Shown here: positions 28,421 through 36,854 of the stretch, one piece after another
Numbering within the stretch: position 1 is the first letter of the stretch
Layout of the letters: the number at the start of each line of letters is the position of its first letter
Source: Bacteroidales bacterium
GTDB lineage: Bacteria; Bacteroidota; Bacteroidia; Bacteroidales; TTA-H9
Direction: 5' to 3'
NCBI GenBank assembly: GCA_028689615.1
Contig: JAQVCV010000019.1
Location: 1 to 62,857, forward strand
DNA length: 62,857 nucleotides
The notes under the pieces: model-generated
What the model was told of the DNA's origin: nothing
The model's database searches: none
Seen by the model: the letters and a program-made list of their open reading frames with translations, nothing else
Position numbers and translations under genes: made by a program

Positions 28421-30778
28421 TTAAAATTTAAAATTGAACGTTACGGCGGGTACTATTCCAAACAGGTAGGTCATCTCGGCGTAAGTGGTAAGCGGTTTCT
28501 GCTCATCCTGAACGAAGTTGATGGCCCAGGCATTCTTGCGTCCATAGGCATTGTAAACGCTGAAATTGATGTCGTAGTCGAACTTACGGTTCTCACGGTA
28601 TTTGGGGCGAAGGATGAGGCTGAGGTCAAGGCGGTGGTAGTCGGGCATGCGGTAGGCGTTGCGGTTTGAGTAAACCGGCACCACCGCGTTGCCGTCAATA
28701 GCGCGTGCTGTGGGGAAGGTAACCGGTGCACCGGTAGGTAACACCCAATGGGCCGACAAGGTGATACGGGGTGAAAGCTCGTAGTTGACCACGGCAGTGA
28801 TGTTGTGAGGCTTGTCGTAGGGAGCCGGATAAGGATCGTTGTTGTTGATGGTTTCCACCTCGCGACGGGCCACCGACCAGGTGTAGCCAAGCCATCCCGT
28901 GAAGCGACCCTCGTTTTTGCGCAGCAACACCTCCACACCATAGGCCCACGATTTGCCGATGCGCAACTCACCTTCGAGGTAGCGGTTGAACAACAATTGC
29001 GCGTTGTCGCGGAAGTCGATGGTGTTTTGCATCCATTTGTAGTAGCCTTCCACCGAAAATTCCACCGCACCTTTGTTGAAGTTGCGAAAGTATCCCAGTG
29101 CTACCATATCGGAGGTTTGGGGCAAGAGGTTGGGCGACACCGGAAACCAGATGTCGAGCGGGGTGCCTGCGGTGCTGTTTTGAGCCAGTTGAATGTATTG
29201 TGCTGTGCGCGAATAGCTGGCTTTTACCGATGAATTCTCGGTGAGCGACCAGGTGGCACCCAGGCGTGGCTCAAGCCTCACGTAGGTTTTGTAGAAATCG
29301 CCCGAACCGTATTTCACCGAGTCGGACAGCAGGTGGCTGGCGTCGTAGCTGTAAACTGTGGCCGGGCCGATGTTTTGGAACACCGACATTCTCAGTCCGT
29401 AGCGAAGGGCGAGCCTCGAACCAATTTTTTGCTCGTTGGAGGCATACAGACCGCTTTCGAGCGAATAGGCCAAAGGCATAGCCAGTTCGTTGAAAGCCGA
29501 TTCCCCTCCCACCCCTTTGGCAGTGCCGGGATCAAACTCGTGATAGATGGTCGAGAAACCGTATTTGAGGGTGTTATCGGGATTCAGAAACCAGGTAAAG
29601 TCTGATTTCAGGGTCATGTCTTTCATTTTCGACTTCCAGATAAACGAGTTGGGGTTTCCTTCGGGGGTTCCGATGGAGTAGTCGTAGGCCGAATAGATGA
29701 GAGTAAGGTTGTTGAAGATGTTTTTGGAGAAGAGGTGGTTCCAGCGTGCCGTGAGGGTTTGGTTGCCAAAATCCATGGCGGCAAAGTTGTTCTCGAACAC
29801 GTCGCGGCCAAAATACCCGCTAACAAACACCCGGTTGTTGTCGTTGATTCGGTGCGAAATCTTGGCGTTGAAGTCGTAGAAATAGAGGGTATTGTCGCGC
29901 ACCTGCTTGTCGCTCGAGAGGGGAAGAAACAGGTCGGCGTAGGTTCGGCGGCCCGATGCGATGAAAGTGGTGTTTTCCGACATGAGGGGCCCTTCGAGGG
30001 TAAGGCGGCTTGAAATGGTGCCAATACCTCCCGTGCCGCTGAATTTCTTGGAGTTGCCATCTTTCATCCGCACATCGAGCAACGAGGCCAGGCGGCCGCC
30101 ATAAGCCGCGGGGATGTCGCCTTTGTAGATTTGCACATCCTTCACGGCGTCGTTGTTGAACACCGAGAAGAAGCCCATGAAGTGCGAAGCGTTGTAAACA
30201 GTGGCCTCGTCGAGCAGGATAAGGTTTTGGTCGAGGCCGCCGCCTCTGACGCTGAAGCCGCTGGTTCCTTCGCTGGCACTTTGCACACCGGGCAACAACT
30301 GCAACGCTTTGATCACGTCCACCTCGCCCATCAGGGCAGGGATTCGGCGGATGGTTTTCACATCCATCCTGATGTTGCTCATCTCGGGCTTGCGAAGTTG
30401 CTCGGCAGCCCGGTCGGCTTTAATCTCCACAGCCTGCAACTGCAAACCGGCTGGTTCGAGCTCGATGTTGAGGGTGAGATCGCTTTTAACCTCCAGTTGC
30501 CGCTCCACCGACTCGTAGCCCACGAAACTGTAGCGAATGTTGTAGCTCCCGGGGGTGAGTGCCAGGGAGTAAAATCCATAAACATTGGATGTGGTGCCGT
30601 TGCTGATTTCTTTCACATATACGGTGGCCCCTATCAGGAGTTCCCCGTTGCTTTTATCGGTGATGGAGCCGCTCACTTTGTAACGCAATTCGCTGGAGGA
30701 ATGCTCCGGTGCGGCACCTGCGAAATGAATCGCAACAAAAAGAAGAACAGACAAAAAAAAGATGACCCTGCGTAACAT
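28421..30778 (-). CDS. TonB-dependent outer-membrane receptor with carboxypeptidase-like domain
   Basis: A 785-residue receptor with signal peptide (to about residue 22), carboxypeptidase-regulatory-like domain (YKVSGSITDKSNGELLIGATVYV), plug (GVQSASEGTSGFSVRGGGLDQNLILLDEATVYN) and a barrel ending in an aromatic-terminated strand (PAVTFNFKF). It imports a ligand using TonB energy. It lies in the order outer-membrane protein, receptor, DUF4249 on one minus-strand run. The ligand is unknown. G+C looks visibly higher than in the genes to the right. Confidence 0.92.
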   Translation of the reverse strand: MLRRVIFFLSVLLFVAIHFAGAAPEHSSSELRYKVSGSITDKSNGELLIGATVYVKEISNGTTSNVYGFYSLALTPGSYNIRYSFVGYESVERQLEVKSDLTLNIELEPAGLQLQAVEIKADRAAEQLRKPEMSNIRMDVKTIRRIPALMGEVDVIKALQLLPGVQSASEGTSGFSVRGGGLDQNLILLDEATVYNASHFMGFFSVFNNDAVKDVQIYKGDIPAAYGGRLASLLDVRMKDGNSKKFSGTGGIGTISSRLTLEGPLMSENTTFIASGRRTYADLFLPLSSDKQVRDNTLYFYDFNAKISHRINDNNRVFVSGYFGRDVFENNFAAMDFGNQTLTARWNHLFSKNIFNNLTLIYSAYDYSIGTPEGNPNSFIWKSKMKDMTLKSDFTWFLNPDNTLKYGFSTIYHEFDPGTAKGVGGESAFNELAMPLAYSLESGLYASNEQKIGSRLALRYGLRMSVFQNIGPATVYSYDASHLLSDSVKYGSGDFYKTYVRLEPRLGATWSLTENSSVKASYSRTAQYIQLAQNSTAGTPLDIWFPVSPNLLPQTSDMVALGYFRNFNKGAVEFSVEGYYKWMQNTIDFRDNAQLLFNRYLEGELRIGKSWAYGVEVLLRKNEGRFTGWLGYTWSVARREVETINNNDPYPAPYDKPHNITAVVNYELSPRITLSAHWVLPTGAPVTFPTARAIDGNAVVPVYSNRNAYRMPDYHRLDLSLILRPKYRENRKFDYDINFSVYNAYGRKNAWAINFVQDEQKPLTTYAEMTYLFGIVPAVTFNFKF

Positions 30779-30821
30779 ATACGTTGGAATAATTTGATTT
30801 AAATAAAAAAACAGATTCTAA

Positions 30822-31502
30822 CTACTTTCCAAAGCCCCCGAACATCAGCGAAAGGGAAACTTGCGGGCTCGAAAAATCGTTTGACTTGAAATAGCTCTGC
30901 TCCTCTCCATCGGCGTTGGTGTAGGTCTCGTTGACGCCCGACACCAACCGGTAGCCCACACCCACGTTCACTTTGAACCACTTGAGAAGATTCATCTCTA
31001 TTTCAACCTGCGGGGTAAACACAAAAACAGCGTCCCAGCCCAAATCGGTGTTCCAGTTGTTGAAGTCGAAATCGTAGTAACCCACGGCACCACCGCCAAT
31101 CTTGGTACTTACAGCCATATGGACGGCTTTGTGCGAGTTGTGAATATAACCCAGCCACAAACCTCCATGCCCAAACATGCGGCGAAGGTTGGTGTAGGTG
31201 TGAATATCGAGATCGAACTCGCGGATTTGAAGGGTGAAGTTCTCAGGCCCCGTATTCACGGTTCCCAATCCATAACCTCCGATGAAGAAGCACTGGTTGA
31301 AAAGTACAGCCCCGCCTCCCCCTGTGCTCACCGAAAAATCGCCGGCAACCGACGAAAATTCTATAATTGGAGCACCAAAACCCGAAATCCTCAGCGGCTT
31401 GTCGCCACCAAACAAAAATTCGCGCTTCTCAACATCCTGAGCGTTCAACGACTGCGATAACGCTCCCAGCAACAACAACGAAGTAAAAATGAATGATTTC
31501 AT
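30822..31502 (-). CDS. Predicted outer-membrane beta-barrel protein
   Basis: A 226-residue protein with a signal peptide (MKSFIFTSLLLLGALSQSLNAQ) and alternating beta-strand patterns with many Gly and aromatic residues (GGGGAVLFNQCFFIGGYGLG, WFKVNVGVGYRLVSGVN), ending VSLSLMFGGFGK. No family is recognised with certainty. It probably forms a small barrel in the outer membrane and is the first gene of the receptor/DUF4249 run, 43 nt ahead of the receptor. Confidence 0.65.
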   Translation of the reverse strand: MKSFIFTSLLLLGALSQSLNAQDVEKREFLFGGDKPLRISGFGAPIIEFSSVAGDFSVSTGGGGAVLFNQCFFIGGYGLGTVNTGPENFTLQIREFDLDIHTYTNLRRMFGHGGLWLGYIHNSHKAVHMAVSTKIGGGAVGYYDFDFNNWNTDLGWDAVFVFTPQVEIEMNLLKWFKVNVGVGYRLVSGVNETYTNADGEEQSYFKSNDFSSPQVSLSLMFGGFGK

Positions 31503-32003
31503 AATGCATGCTTTTTTTTGATCCGGCCACCCTTGTCAGAAATCGTACCAGAGCTACGACGAACAGGCAGACAGCTTGTTTCACAATTAATTAAACAACT
31601 AACAAACAACACTTTATTTAAAATTATTAACGATTTTTTAATCTGGTTATCCCTTTAGAATCGCGAGTTATCTCTTCTATAACAGTTTTAAACAGGATAA
31701 GGCTTATTCATTCACCGTCCGATTGCGAACACTCGCGTTCTGCTTCGTACAAACCTATGACACCTTCACCTTGTGTTACCCCCACCCACCCCAAAAAAAA
31801 TCTAAAAAAAAATTTACACCTTATAAAAACTGTCCTGATGATTGCCTCCTTAGTTGAGCAGTACCCCGGCATTGATGTGCCGATGCAACTGCCAACATAT
31901 TGAATGTCGGTTTCTTCGCACGAATAACGCCATGCCTCCAGGCCAACACCGGATCGAAAAACCTGCGGGTACCTTGCAAGCTTCTGAAGAAGAAAAAAAC
32001 GGG
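31503..32003. other. Intergenic region without a supported gene
   Basis: About 500 nt of A/T-rich sequence between divergent genes. A minus-strand reading at 31708-32103 and shorter ones were examined, but they lack family likeness or starts with promoter support. Presumably holds regulatory sequence for both sides. Confidence 0.6.
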
Positions 32004-32041
32004 TTTGTACAAACATTATGAACAATAGTTCATTATATTTG
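32004..32041 (+). promoter_or_regulatory. Promoter and candidate operators for the Orp-like gene cluster
   Basis: A -7 box TATATTTG (32034-32041) lies 20 nt before the DUF134 start. Directly against it is an inverted repeat ATGAAC-AATA-GTTCAT (32018-32033), and further up a perfect palindrome TTTGTACAAA (32004-32013) whose TTTG could serve as a loosely spaced -33 element. Two nested palindromes over a promoter suggest regulation, possibly by the DUF134 protein itself. Confidence 0.5.
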
Positions 32042-32060
32042 CAGAAAAATTCTTCACACC

Positions 32061-32492
32061 ATGTCGCCACGCCCCAAACGTCTTCGCAGGATGAGCAAAC
32101 CACCGGTGATAGCCGGGTTGAAACCCTATGGCATAACCGATGGGATGCCTCACAACCAGACCATTTTTCTTCACTTCGAGGAGTATGAGGCCATCAGGCT
32201 GTGCGATGTTGAGCAAATGAACCATGCCGACGCTGCCCTTGAGATGGGGATCTCTCGCCCCACCCTCACCCGCATCTATGCATCGGCCAGGGGAAAAATC
32301 GGTCAGGCTTTGGTGCTCGGACAAACCCTCATCATCGAAGGCGGGAAGGTCTATTTCGACTCACACTGGTTTACCTGCGCCGGTTGCGGTTGCTATTTCA
32401 ACCATGCCCACGACGAACCGCATCCCGAGAGATGCGCCCTGTGCGGGAGCCGGCACATCAGCCCCTTTCAGTACGAAAATCCACAAAACTAA
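32061..32492 (+). CDS. DUF134 family HTH/zinc-site protein, likely cluster regulator
   Basis: A 143-residue protein. It begins SPRPKRLRRMSKPP and has the DUF134 core (LHFEEYEAIRLCDVEQM), then a helix-turn-helix (HADAALEMGISRPTLTRIYASAR, positions about 55-77). The C-terminal half has CAGC (106-109) and CALC (125-128), a probable zinc or Fe-S site. DUF134 proteins are predicted DNA-binding proteins commonly adjacent to NifX-like and Mrp ATPase genes in anaerobes. As the first gene of the cluster behind two palindromes it is the likely regulator. Confidence 0.85.
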   Translation: MSPRPKRLRRMSKPPVIAGLKPYGITDGMPHNQTIFLHFEEYEAIRLCDVEQMNHADAALEMGISRPTLTRIYASARGKIGQALVLGQTLIIEGGKVYFDSHWFTCAGCGCYFNHAHDEPHPERCALCGSRHISPFQYENPQN

Positions 32493-32498
32493 AATAGT

Positions 32499-32822
32499 AT
32501 GAAAATTGCCATCACCGCGTCGGGAAACCATCCCGAAGCCACCCTCGACCAGCGGTTTGCCCGCTGTGCCTGGTTTGTGATTTACGACGACGCCACCCAA
32601 AGCACCGAATTCATTGCCAACCCCAACCTCAACGCCGTGGAAGGCGCCGGTCCGGCTGCCGTGCAATTTCTGGCCTCGCTGCAGGTTCAGAAGATTGTTT
32701 CGGGCGAATTCGGAGCTAAAATCAAACCATTGCTCGACAACCTCAAGATTCAGATGGTTGTGATGAAACAACCCGAGACGACCGTTGCCGGGATTCTTAA
32801 TCTTCTTCAAAACCAAAATTAA
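32499..32822 (+). CDS. NifB/NifX-family metal-cluster binding protein (ORP-like), copy 1
   Basis: A 107-residue single-domain protein of the dinitrogenase Fe-Mo cofactor biosynthesis fold (KIAITASGNHPEATLDQRFARCAWFVIYD). The family includes NifX, NafY and the ORP orange protein, which carries a Mo-Cu sulfide cluster. No nif genes are present here, so nitrogen fixation is not indicated. It sits 6 nt after the DUF134 gene and is followed by DUF5320 after 6 nt. Which cluster it binds, if any, is unknown. Confidence 0.85.
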   Translation: MKIAITASGNHPEATLDQRFARCAWFVIYDDATQSTEFIANPNLNAVEGAGPAAVQFLASLQVQKIVSGEFGAKIKPLLDNLKIQMVVMKQPETTVAGILNLLQNQN

Positions 32823-32828
32823 AGCATC

Positions 32829-33053
32829 ATGCCTGGATTCAACCGCAGAGGGCCAGCCGGACAAGGTCCGATGTCTGGTCGCAGAATGGGGCGTTGCACG
32901 CAGTTTGGCAACAACGAGAAAGCAATGAATGCCGAACTGCCTGCCGCTACCGACGAACTACCCAACCACACCCCACCGTTCGGACACAGAAGGGGACGAA
33001 CCGGAGGAGGCCGCGGATTTGCCCACCGCCACGGTCGCGCAAACTGCTGGTAA
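32829..33053 (+). CDS. DUF5320 family small protein
   Basis: A 74-residue Gly/Arg-rich protein starting MPGFNRRGPAGQGPMSGRRMGRC, close to the DUF5320 signature (GPAGxGPMTGR). Such proteins accompany NifX-like and Mrp genes in anaerobes; their role is unknown. The middle is Pro/Thr-rich and the end (RRGRTGGGRGFAHRHGRANCW) carries His and Cys, hinting at metal or nucleic-acid contact. Confidence 0.75.
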   Translation: MPGFNRRGPAGQGPMSGRRMGRCTQFGNNEKAMNAELPAATDELPNHTPPFGHRRGRTGGGRGFAHRHGRANCW

Positions 33054-33133
33054 CCGCATCATTCAAACGGGGCTCAACAACAGCCCCGTTTTCACGAGTC
33101 TGAAATATTCAACAACACCTTAATATATACACT

Positions 33134-33472
33134 ATGTCGAAAAAAATTGCCATCCCTACCGAAAACGGGATCTTATGCAGCCACTTTGGCCATTGCGAAC
33201 GCTTCTTCGTGGCCACCACCGATGGAACCCAAATCGTTAGCACCACCTACCTCGACCCTCCGGCACACGAACCGGGAGTATTCCCCGCCTGGCTCGCCCA
33301 ACAAGGCGTAACCGACGTGATTGCCGGCGGAATGGGACAACGGGCCATCGACCTGTTCAACCAACAAAACATCAACGTGTTTGTGGGTGCCCAACAAAAA
33401 TCGCCTGCCGAACTGGCTTCCGATTTGCTCAACAACAGCCTGGTAGCCGGGGCCAACTACTGCGATCACTAA
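33134..33472 (+). CDS. NifB/NifX-family metal-cluster binding protein (ORP-like), copy 2
   Basis: A 112-residue protein: SKKIAIPTENGILCSHFGHCERFFVATTDG with two early Cys, GVTDVIAGGMGQRAIDLFNQ, and the family tail GANYCDH. It differs enough from copy 1 that the two probably do different jobs, for example carrier and acceptor of a metal cluster. It lies 80 nt after DUF5320 and 15 nt before the DUF89 gene. Confidence 0.87.
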   Translation: MSKKIAIPTENGILCSHFGHCERFFVATTDGTQIVSTTYLDPPAHEPGVFPAWLAQQGVTDVIAGGMGQRAIDLFNQQNINVFVGAQQKSPAELASDLLNNSLVAGANYCDH

Positions 33473-33487
33473 CCAACCCTTCAACTG

Positions 33488-34333
33488 ATGGATCCCCGTT
33501 GCATCGAATGCGTCGAACGATCGAACCGCCGCCTCATTGGCAAGTACAACCTGCAGGGTGAGGCGGCCGAACGTTTCAACACCTGGTATGCCTCCCAACT
33601 GGCCGGCACCACCCAACCCACCGTGGAACTTCAACGCGCCATCACCCGCCGGCTTACCGAAATCACCGGCATTGCCGACCTCTACGCCGAAGAGAAAAGG
33701 GTGAGCAACCAGCTTGCCCTCGAACTCTGTGAGGAGTGGCGACCCCGGGTAAAACAGGCTGCCGATCCCCTGACCCTCGCCCTGAAACTTGCCATCGCCG
33801 GCAACATCATGGACTACGGCGCTCACGACCATTTCGACCTTGAAGCCACAATCAGCCGCGTGATAACCACCCCCTTCGCCATCGACCACAGCCAAAGGTT
33901 GCGCGAACGCCTCGGGAAGTCGGCCCGGCTGCTCTACCTTGCCGACAACGCCGGCGAGATTGTGTTCGACAAACTGCTGATCGAAACCCTCGGGCACCCC
34001 GACGTGACCGTGGTAGTACGTGGCGGCCCCGTGCTCAACGACGCCACCCTGGCCGACGCCCACACCGCCGCCATGGAACAGGTGGCCAGCGTCATCTCCT
34101 CGGGTCTCGCGTTACCGTCAACCCATGTGCAGCAATCATCGGATGAGTTGCAGCAACATTTCCGGCAGGCCGACCTCATCATCGCGAAAGGACAAGGCAA
34201 CCTCGAAGGGCTGATAGAGCGCAACGATCCACGCATCTTCTTCCTGCTGATGGCCAAATGCGATGTGATGGCCGAGAAACTCGGCGTAAACAAAGGGAGC
34301 TTCATCGTGATGAATCAAACCGATAACGTATGA
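33488..34333 (+). CDS. DUF89 (ARMT1/AF1104-like) family protein, predicted metal-dependent phosphatase
   Basis: A 281-residue protein starting DPRCIECVERSNRRLIGKY, with the Cys pair and helical bundle of DUF89, then the metal/phosphate site LADNAGEIVFDKLL and the block IAKGQGNLEGL. DUF89 proteins are metal-dependent phosphatases proposed to clear damaged phosphometabolites; archaeal and bacterial forms with N-terminal CxxC have no settled substrate. Its stop overlaps the next ATPase gene by 4 nt, tying it firmly to the cluster. Confidence 0.85.
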   Translation: MDPRCIECVERSNRRLIGKYNLQGEAAERFNTWYASQLAGTTQPTVELQRAITRRLTEITGIADLYAEEKRVSNQLALELCEEWRPRVKQAADPLTLALKLAIAGNIMDYGAHDHFDLEATISRVITTPFAIDHSQRLRERLGKSARLLYLADNAGEIVFDKLLIETLGHPDVTVVVRGGPVLNDATLADAHTAAMEQVASVISSGLALPSTHVQQSSDELQQHFRQADLIIAKGQGNLEGLIERNDPRIFFLLMAKCDVMAEKLGVNKGSFIVMNQTDNV

Positions 34334-35187
34334 AAATTGCTATAGCTAGCGGCAAGGGGGGAACCGGTAAAACCTTCGTGAGCACCAACCTGGCCCGCGC
34401 CTTGCAAAGAACCGGCCAGCCGGTAATACTCACCGACTGCGACGCCGAAGAACCCAACGATGCCGCCTTCTTCGATGCCGAAATAGTGAAAACCATAGCC
34501 GTGAAGCACGAGGTACCACAGATCAACCCCCACCGCTGCACCTACTGCGGACGGTGTGCCGAGTGGTGCGCCTTTCACGCCATCCTGATAGTACCCAACC
34601 TCAGGTTTGCCCAGGTGCTGCCCGACATCTGCCACGGTTGCGGCGCGTGCAGCGTGGCCTGCAACGACGGAGCCATCACCACCTCACCCCGTGCGTTGGG
34701 GACCATCACCATCAGGAACGAACCCAACCTCACCCTGGTGGAAGGACTCACCGAGATAGGAGCCATGTCGCCGGTGCCGGTGATCAAAGAGGCGTTGAAA
34801 AACAGCCATGACAACCGAGCCATCACCCTGCTCGATGCCCCTCCGGGGACCGCCTGTGCCTTTGCCGTGACGGTGAGCCAGGCCGACTACACCATTCTGG
34901 TGACCGAACCCACCCCCTTCGGGCTGAGCGATCTGCAAAGCAGCGTGGAAGCCCTTCGCGACATGCACAAACCCTTCGGCGTGGTTGTGAACCGTGCCGG
35001 CATGGGCGACCGCGAACTTTACGATTACCTGGAAGCGGAAGAGATTCCCCTGTTGCTCGAAATACCCTTCAACCGCCAGTATGCCGTTACTTATTCGGAA
35101 GGGCACTGCGTGGTGGATTCTGATCAGGCACTCGAAGCCAACCTTCTGGAGGTGATCCAAAAAATAAAACAAACCCTATGGAAATAG
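34330..35187 (+). CDS. MinD/Mrp-type ATPase with 2[4Fe-4S] ferredoxin insert, copy 1
   Basis: A 285-residue fusion: deviant Walker A GKGGTGKT (8-15), then a ferredoxin insert with C70TYC73GRC76AEWC80 and C101HGC104GAC107SVAC111, then the rest of the ATPase (LLDAPPGTACAFAVTVSQADY). This architecture equals the MinD-like ATPases of the Desulfovibrio Orp operon. It likely couples ATP hydrolysis to electron or Fe-S/metal-cluster transfer. It overlaps its upstream neighbour by 4 nt and its downstream paralogue by 10 nt. Confidence 0.9.
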   Translation: MKIAIASGKGGTGKTFVSTNLARALQRTGQPVILTDCDAEEPNDAAFFDAEIVKTIAVKHEVPQINPHRCTYCGRCAEWCAFHAILIVPNLRFAQVLPDICHGCGACSVACNDGAITTSPRALGTITIRNEPNLTLVEGLTEIGAMSPVPVIKEALKNSHDNRAITLLDAPPGTACAFAVTVSQADYTILVTEPTPFGLSDLQSSVEALRDMHKPFGVVVNRAGMGDRELYDYLEAEEIPLLLEIPFNRQYAVTYSEGHCVVDSDQALEANLLEVIQKIKQTLWK

Positions 35188-36041
35188 CCATCATCAGCGG
35201 GAAAGGAGGAACCGGCAAATCGAGCATCACCGCGGCCTTTGCTACACTGGCCAAAAACCTGGTGCTGGCCGATTGCGATGTTGACGCAGCCAACCTCTAC
35301 CTCCTGTTCAACCCCCGCCACGACGAAGTAACCCCACACGACGGCGGCCGGAAAGCCCTCATCAACCCCGATACATGTTTGCAATGCGGCCTCTGCAAAA
35401 CCCATTGCCACTTCGAAGCCATTGCCTTTACAAACGGCAAACTGAAAGTAAACCCCACCCTGTGTGAAGGGTGCCACCTGTGCCAACGAATTTGTCCGGT
35501 AAACGCAATCAGCATGGTTCCGGGGCGTAGCAGCAAGCGCTACTCAGGCACCTTTCGCTATGGCCGCATGGTTTATGGCCGCCTGGCACCTGCCGAAGAG
35601 AACTCGGGCAAACTGGTGAGCGAGGTGCGCAAAGCCGCCAAAGAACTGTCGGCACAACACAACCTCCCCATGGTGCTTCTCGACGGCCCCCCGGGAATAG
35701 GCTGCACCGCCATCTCAACCATCACCGGAACCGACCGCGTGGTGGTAGTAACCGAACCAACCCTATCGGGACTTCACGACCTGCGAAGAGCCGTGCAGAT
35801 GGTGAAGAAATTTGGCATCGCCACATGGGTGGTGATCAACAAAGCCGACCTCAACCCCGCCTTAGCCGACACCATTGCCAGCTATTGCGAACACGAAAAC
35901 CTTACCCTGGCCGGGCGACTACCCTTCGATCCACAGGTGGTGCAGGCCATGGTGAACCGCCAAAGCATCGTCGAACACGATAAAGACCTGCCCGTGAGCC
36001 GCGAGATTGCGCGCATCTGGGCCCTTGTTTCACAATCATAA
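35178..36041 (+). CDS. MinD/Mrp-type ATPase with 2[4Fe-4S] ferredoxin insert, copy 2
   Basis: A 287-residue paralogue of the preceding gene: GKGGTGKS (8-15), C67LQC70GLC73KTHC77 and C96EGC99HLC102QRIC106, then LLDGPPGIGCTAIS. The pair is the two-gene arrangement seen in Orp-type loci, so a heterodimer is plausible. Its start lies 10 nt inside copy 1, which suggests equimolar coupled translation. Confidence 0.9.
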   Translation: MEIAIISGKGGTGKSSITAAFATLAKNLVLADCDVDAANLYLLFNPRHDEVTPHDGGRKALINPDTCLQCGLCKTHCHFEAIAFTNGKLKVNPTLCEGCHLCQRICPVNAISMVPGRSSKRYSGTFRYGRMVYGRLAPAEENSGKLVSEVRKAAKELSAQHNLPMVLLDGPPGIGCTAISTITGTDRVVVVTEPTLSGLHDLRRAVQMVKKFGIATWVVINKADLNPALADTIASYCEHENLTLAGRLPFDPQVVQAMVNRQSIVEHDKDLPVSREIARIWALVSQS

Positions 36042-36053
36042 ACTCTACAAATC

Positions 36054-36854
36054 ATGAATCAGCCCATTCCAAAAACTGAGCTCCCTCAAATAAAACACAT
36101 CATCGCCGTGGCATCGGGTAAAGGTGGTGTGGGTAAATCGACCGTAGCCTCGGGGCTGGCTGTAGCCCTGGCACGCAACGGTTTTAAAGTGGGACTGGTG
36201 GATGCCGACATCTACGGCCCCTCCATCCCCCGCATGTTTGGCATCGAAGATGCCCGCCCCGAAGTGACCACCAACGGCAACACCGACCTGATGTTCCCCA
36301 TCGAAAAATTTGGCATCCAGATCATGTCCATCGGATTCTTTGTTGACAAGGGGCAGTCGCTCATCTGGCGCGGCCCCATGGCCGCCAACGCCATCACCCA
36401 GCTTATCGAGAACACCAACTGGAACGGCATCGACTACCTGGTGATTGATTTCCCCCCGGGCACCGGCGACATCCAACTCACCATCCTGCAGAAATACAAC
36501 CTCACCGGCGCCGTGGTGGTGACCACCCCACAGGAGATAGCCCTCAACGACGCACGCAAAGCCACCGCCATGCTCACCAACAACGATCTGAAAGTGCCCC
36601 TGCTGGGCATCGTGGAGAACATGGCCTGGTTTACACCCGCTCCACATCCCGATGAAAAATACTTCATCTTCGGGCAAGGCGGTGGACAAACCATTGCCGA
36701 CGAGTTTGGCACGCGCCTCATCGGCCAGATTCCTTTGGTGATGGAGCTGGGCGAAGCAGCCGAAAAAGGACAGACCGCCTTCCATGTGATCAACCACGCC
36801 GTGGTATCGGCCTTCGAGACGATGGCCTCGGCCATAGCCGAACAAACAGCATGA
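36054..36854 (+). CDS. Mrp/NBP35-family P-loop ATPase (short form)
   Basis: A 266-residue ATPase with GKGGVGKS (22-29), DADIYGPSIPRMFG and IDFPPGTGD. It lacks the N-terminal MIP18/DUF59 domain of the usual Bacteroidota Mrp (about 360 residues), and the C-terminal region reads NMAWFTPAPHPDEKYFIFG without the CxxC that holds a bridging Fe-S cluster in many Mrp proteins. This may be a cluster-dedicated form; housekeeping Mrp is presumably elsewhere. It overlaps the radical SAM gene by 4 nt. Confidence 0.88.
   Translation: MNQPIPKTELPQIKHIIAVASGKGGVGKSTVASGLAVALARNGFKVGLVDADIYGPSIPRMFGIEDARPEVTTNGNTDLMFPIEKFGIQIMSIGFFVDKGQSLIWRGPMAANAITQLIENTNWNGIDYLVIDFPPGTGDIQLTILQKYNLTGAVVVTTPQEIALNDARKATAMLTNNDLKVPLLGIVENMAWFTPAPHPDEKYFIFGQGGGQTIADEFGTRLIGQIPLVMELGEAAEKGQTAFHVINHAVVSAFETMASAIAEQTA

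Noticed and set aside
31980-32060. Sigma-54 promoter for the Orp-like operon, as in Desulfovibrio
   Set aside because: No GG-N10-GC -24/-12 pair; a standard Bacteroidota -7 box is present instead.
32499-33472. Nitrogen-fixation locus because of NifX-like genes
   Set aside because: No nifH, D, K, E, N or B homologues in the window; NifX-fold proteins serve other pathways.
33173-34063. 296-codon minus-strand ORF opposite the NifX/DUF89 genes
   Set aside because: Antisense shadow caused by high G+C codon use of the plus-strand genes; no family likeness. The same applies to long antisense frames at 36045-36845 and 36434-37555.
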